A DNA stretch of 64,000 bases from Azolla caroliniana (Eukaryota; Polypodiophyta): positions 868,001 through 932,000 of the forward strand of contig JBHGNT010000016.1 in the NCBI GenBank assembly GCA_043228905.1, read 5' to 3'. Below are positions 60,906 through 64,000 of the stretch, one piece after another; the stretch's first letter is position 1; each line of letters begins with the position of its first letter. Made by a program: the position numbers and the translations under genes. The notes below the pieces were generated by a model. It had not been told where the DNA came from and ran no database searches. It worked only from the letters and a program-made list of their open reading frames with translations.

Positions 60906-62837
60906 AAAGGAGCCGGGTAAGCTTTGTTTGCCATGTCCTTCTACATGCTGAACCTCTAGTGTCATGGATGCTTAAGAATGTGACTTCTTTTGGCCATCGC
61001 ATTCTCGAGTTTCAAAACAATTAGACTTTACTCTTGAGTGTAGAAGAGTGAAGGTGTTGTGAGAGCTCATTGCATGAAATGGTTTTAAACATTTCGTTAA
61101 TTCATTCAAAACAAGCTCCATTGCACTCTCTTGCAGTGTAAAAGAGTGGAAGTATCTGTGGAAATTCCTTGAACATAAAATTTCGGCTTTAAGAAATTTA
61201 TATTGTTTCTTGGTGTTTTGTAATAATGGATGGAACTCAGTACTTAAGTTGAAATCCTTACTCCTGGTGGCTTGATTTTAACAATATCTTGCTCTAGCCT
61301 TCTTTAAACGTAAAATAAGTTTTAACATTTGTGTTCTCGATGGCTGTCAATGTGTTTATTACCTGCCTCAAAATCCTTATACTATACATAGTGTGCCTTT
61401 GTATCTGTAATTACCTAACACGACTAACAAGTAATCTTCTGTCAATAACTAACCAAACTCCACAAAAACTCCATGATAGAGATGTTCAATTTCCGGGCAG
61501 CTTTTGTGGAAATTAAAATATAATAAACGAAAATAAATAAATAATATTAGTGTTAGTTATTAGTTTCTTAGGAAGATGGTCCGCCTCGGTGGTGGTCTTA
61601 TAAAGCCACCACCAACATTGTAATCATTAGGGTGTTATTACATAAATAAAACTAAATCAGTTTCCCTCATTCTTTCTCTCTTTTCTCCTTTTCTTTCTAT
61701 CTTTTTCTCTCTTTTCTTTTCCTACAGATTTATCCATCTATAATGAGAATGACATTGATAAGAGTTTAAACAGAAACGTCTCCAGTACATATTTCCTTCA
61801 GTTATGGTGTTTCAACTTTCAACCCTTGGTTTCCTCCAAGTGTACTAAGTTTCAGTTATCTTCCAAATGCAATGCTGTAGGGATAGAGCAAAATGTATTG
61901 CGTTGATCATAAAGTTTTTGCTCTCAAGCACGTAGATGGAAGGAAATAAATGGCAATAATGATCATAGGACTTTGAATCTTTGACATCATTGGGTTCAAA
62001 ATCCAAAATTCCGTTTTGTGAAACATCAATGTAGCTTGATATGTGGATTAAAAGACCGAAATGTATGGTATAATAAGAGTGATGATACAGAACGCCTGCA
62101 ATAATGGCAATCATGCTACGTGAATTGAGTCAGGTAGGCAAATAAATGTTACGGTGGCTACTGAATTGGATTGTAAGGAGGCCACAATTGGTACATAATA
62201 GATGAAGATGGGTCCTTAATATTGCACTATTACGTATACATGTAAATTTTTTATATCTTTGTAAACTGGCACAACTTACAGAAAATAATGAGCGTCTTTG
62301 AAAAACTATCTAAAGCCTTGGCAGGTTTGTGTGGTTGGTTTATAACCGTGATTAATAGAACATATTATTTCAATGTGCAGTTCAATTTATTGTACTTTAA
62401 CTTAGGGAGAAATTGGAATGGCTTGTTACAAAATCTGTTCCCAGATTATTTATGTACATTAGTGAGCAAACAATTACATCAAATATTGAAAAATGTATAT
62501 ATATACATACACACAGAAGTGTGAAGACTGCAAATAGCAAGCCAAGGTTAATAGTAGAAAATATGAACGTGTGAACTTAGTCATTGTCTTACAATGGAGA
62601 AAATCTTATTATTTGCTTGTTTCTGTGTATTGGGAGAAAGGAGGAGGGTTGGTAAAAATAGCAAATGAATGTGCTGCTTGGAAGATTAAATATTTAGGTG
62701 CCAATAAAACTCCAAGAAGAATCCAACGATGTAGAAGGACCTGTATTTACGAAAAAGAGAAGCTGTAGCTGTAGGCCCCTTTCTCCACATGCTATGAGGT
62801 TCTAGGATGTGGGATGGATGCAGAGAGGTCTAGGTGC
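60906..62837. other. intergenic DNA, with a possible short LTR
   Basis: No gene is supported. Around 61551-61727 there is TGTTAGTTATTAG, an inverted pair GGTGGTGG/CCACCACC flanking TCTTATAAAG, and a pyrimidine-rich end TTTTCCTACA. This would fit a small solo LTR, but no target-site duplication is clear. The rest is AT-rich and featureless. The end nearest 62837 is the 3' flank of the minus-strand Pro/Thr-rich gene. Confidence 0.4.
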
Positions 62838-64000
62838 TTAGCTGGAAGTGGCAGCTGGAGGTGATGGCGATGGTGATGGTGATGGTGATAGTGATGGTGC
62901 AGTGGGTGGTTCTGTGATAGTAGTGATGGTGACTGGAGATGCCCTAACAGTTGTAGGTGGTGGTGTTACAGTGGTGATAGGTGTCGTGACGGTTGTAGGT
63001 GGTGGTGTTACGGTGGTGGTGATAGTTATCGGTGGCGTCGTGGCAGTTGTAGGTGGTGGTGTTACGGTGGTGATAGTTGTCGGTGGCGTCGTGGCAGTTG
63101 TAGGTGGTGGTGTTACAGTGGTGATAGGTGTCGTGACGGTTGTAGGTGGTGGTGTTACGGTGGTGATAGGTGTCGTGACGGTTGTAGGTGGTGGTGTTAC
63201 GGTGGTGATAGGTGTCGTGACGGTTGTAGGTGGTGGTGTTACGGTGGTGATAGGTGTCGTGACGGTTGTAGGTGGTGGTGTTACGGTGGTGATAGGTGTC
63301 GTGACGGTTGTAGGTGGTGGTGTTACGGTGGTGATAGGTGTCGCTACGGTTGTAGGTGGTGGTGTTACGGTGGTGATAGTTATCGGTGGCGTCGTGGCAG
63401 TTGTCGGTGGCGGTGCTACGGTGTTGATAGGTGTCGTGACGGTTGTAGGTGGTGGTGTTACGGTGGTGGTATGTGCTGATGCTGATGTGGTGGCCGGTGG
63501 TGGTGTTGCTGTTGTGGTGGTTGCCGGTGGCGGCGATGTCGACGTGCTGGTGGTCTCCGGTGGTGTCGTCGTGGTCGCCGGTGTCGCCGGTGTCGGTGTG
63601 GGCGTGGTGGTAGTGACAGTGATGCTTGGAGGTGTTGGTGGCTGGCTTTCAAGAGTGGCCACTTTTACAACTTCGGTGGTGGTGGTGGTGATAGTTGTTG
63701 ACGCTACTTTTACTGCGACAGCGTTAGGGTTAGCGTTGGGCTCGTCTTTGTGTGCAGGAGGAGGAGGAGGTAGATCCACAGTGGGAGTGGGAGTAGGAGT
63801 AGGAGTAGGAGTGGAGGTAGTGATGGAGGAGGACGGGGTTGTATGAACCTCACCATGACTAGTACTACTTTTACTACTACTAGTACTAGGTTCAGCCTCA
63901 ACCGTCCCTACTGCTGCTACTACTGCTACGTCTTCTTCTGGTGGTGGCGTTGGTAGCTCCAGATCTCTGGTTGCGACAGCTGTGGTGGCCGCCTCTTTGT
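62838..64000 (-). CDS. Pro/Thr-rich repetitive protein, partial (5' end beyond window)
   Basis: The minus-strand frame is open from the right edge (first full codons give KEAATTAVATRDLELPTPPP) to a stop at 62838, about 385 codons. There is no ATG-start requirement inside the window: the codon before DLPPPPPAHKDEPN is GTG and the frame continues upstream of it. Its parts are an acidic/Ala/Val start, a Ser/Thr/Pro stretch (SSSITTSTPTPTP), a Lys-containing segment (HKDEPNANPNAVAVKVAS), then a long tandem array with the unit TPPPTTVTTPITTV and variants such as TPPPTTATTPP, and a final SPSPSPSPPAATSS. It resembles Thr/Pro-rich cell-wall or arabinogalactan-like backbones, but no signal peptide can be seen because the start is missing. 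Function is unknown. The opposite strand is also open (Gly/Val-rich), which I regard as a shadow. Confidence 0.55.
   Translation of the reverse strand, partial: KEAATTAVATRDLELPTPPPEEDVAVVAAVGTVEAEPSTSSSKSSTSHGEVHTTPSSSITTSTPTPTPTPTPTVDLPPPPPAHKDEPNANPNAVAVKVASTTITTTTTEVVKVATLESQPPTPPSITVTTTTPTPTPATPATTTTPPETTSTSTSPPPATTTTATPPPATTSASAHTTTVTPPPTTVTTPINTVAPPPTTATTPPITITTVTPPPTTVATPITTVTPPPTTVTTPITTVTPPPTTVTTPITTVTPPPTTVTTPITTVTPPPTTVTTPITTVTPPPTTVTTPITTVTPPPTTATTPPTTITTVTPPPTTATTPPITITTTVTPPPTTVTTPITTVTPPPTTVRASPVTITTITEPPTAPSLSPSPSPSPSPPAATSS
62940..63470. repeat. 42-bp coding minisatellite
   Basis: The unit GGTGATAGGTGTCGTGACGG plus GTTGTAGGTGGTGGTGTTAC recurs with a 42-bp step at least six times without interruption between about 63119 and 63371. 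Related 45-48-bp variants with GTTATCGGTGGCGTCGTGGC lie on both sides. The inner copies appear identical apart from one TGAC-to-CTAC change, so the array is young or homogenised. Confidence 0.93.

Noticed and set aside
62848-63846. 332-codon Gly/Val-rich frame on the plus strand
   Set aside because: It is the complement of the minus-strand Pro/Thr frame across a 42-bp repeat without stops. The minus frame extends to the window edge and has a more protein-like non-repeat flank.

Overview
This is nuclear DNA from a flowering plant. The evidence is intron-containing or intronless genes of plant-specific families (BASIC PENTACYSTEINE, ARMADILLO REPEAT ONLY, LONGIFOLIA/TRM, PLS-type PPR, kelch F-box), plant-type copia and LINE retroelements, tRNA-derived SINE-like repeats, and very abundant microsatellites in AT-rich intergenic DNA. 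I cannot name the species. Nothing points to a grass; a non-grass angiosperm is the safest statement.

Layout. 1-2227: minus-strand LTR retrotransposon (gag remnant, leader, LTR) cut by the left edge. 3842-5960: decayed minus-strand PPR gene followed by degenerate tandem repeats. 6488-7230: remnant of a reverse transcriptase of Penelope-like type. 7231-12621: AT-rich DNA without a gene. 13446-15395 (+): intact intronless armadillo-repeat gene of the ARO type with a CT-rich leader. 15396-21837: mostly empty, but holding a 95-bp near-perfect inverted repeat (20177-20522) and a 137-bp triplicate repeat. 21838-22113 (-): small two-helix membrane protein. 22140-25104: tRNA-like SINE cluster passing into a recent 287-bp x 3 array. 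25797-29977: tandem repeat, LINE reverse transcriptase remnant, and a copia polymerase remnant with its 3' LTR. 35957-36907 (+): group II BPC transcription factor, probably with a spliced 5' leader. 36908-45487: empty. 45488-47820: microsatellite-dense region leading into the LONGIFOLIA/TRM gene (48276-53168, five coding exons), with a 4 x 125-bp repeat right after the stop. 58306-59190 (-): LINE zf-RVT remnant. 60300-60905 (+): broken kelch F-box gene. 62838-64000 (-): Pro/Thr-rich protein built on a 42-bp minisatellite, running off the right edge.

The intact genes do not form an operon or cluster; each is an independent plant gene. One possible link is that BPC proteins bind GA repeats, and (GA)n/(CT)n tracts lie upstream of the BPC, ARO-like and LONGIFOLIA-like genes. 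The least expected items are the Penelope-like remnant, the long foldback, and the dual-strand-open minisatellite gene.
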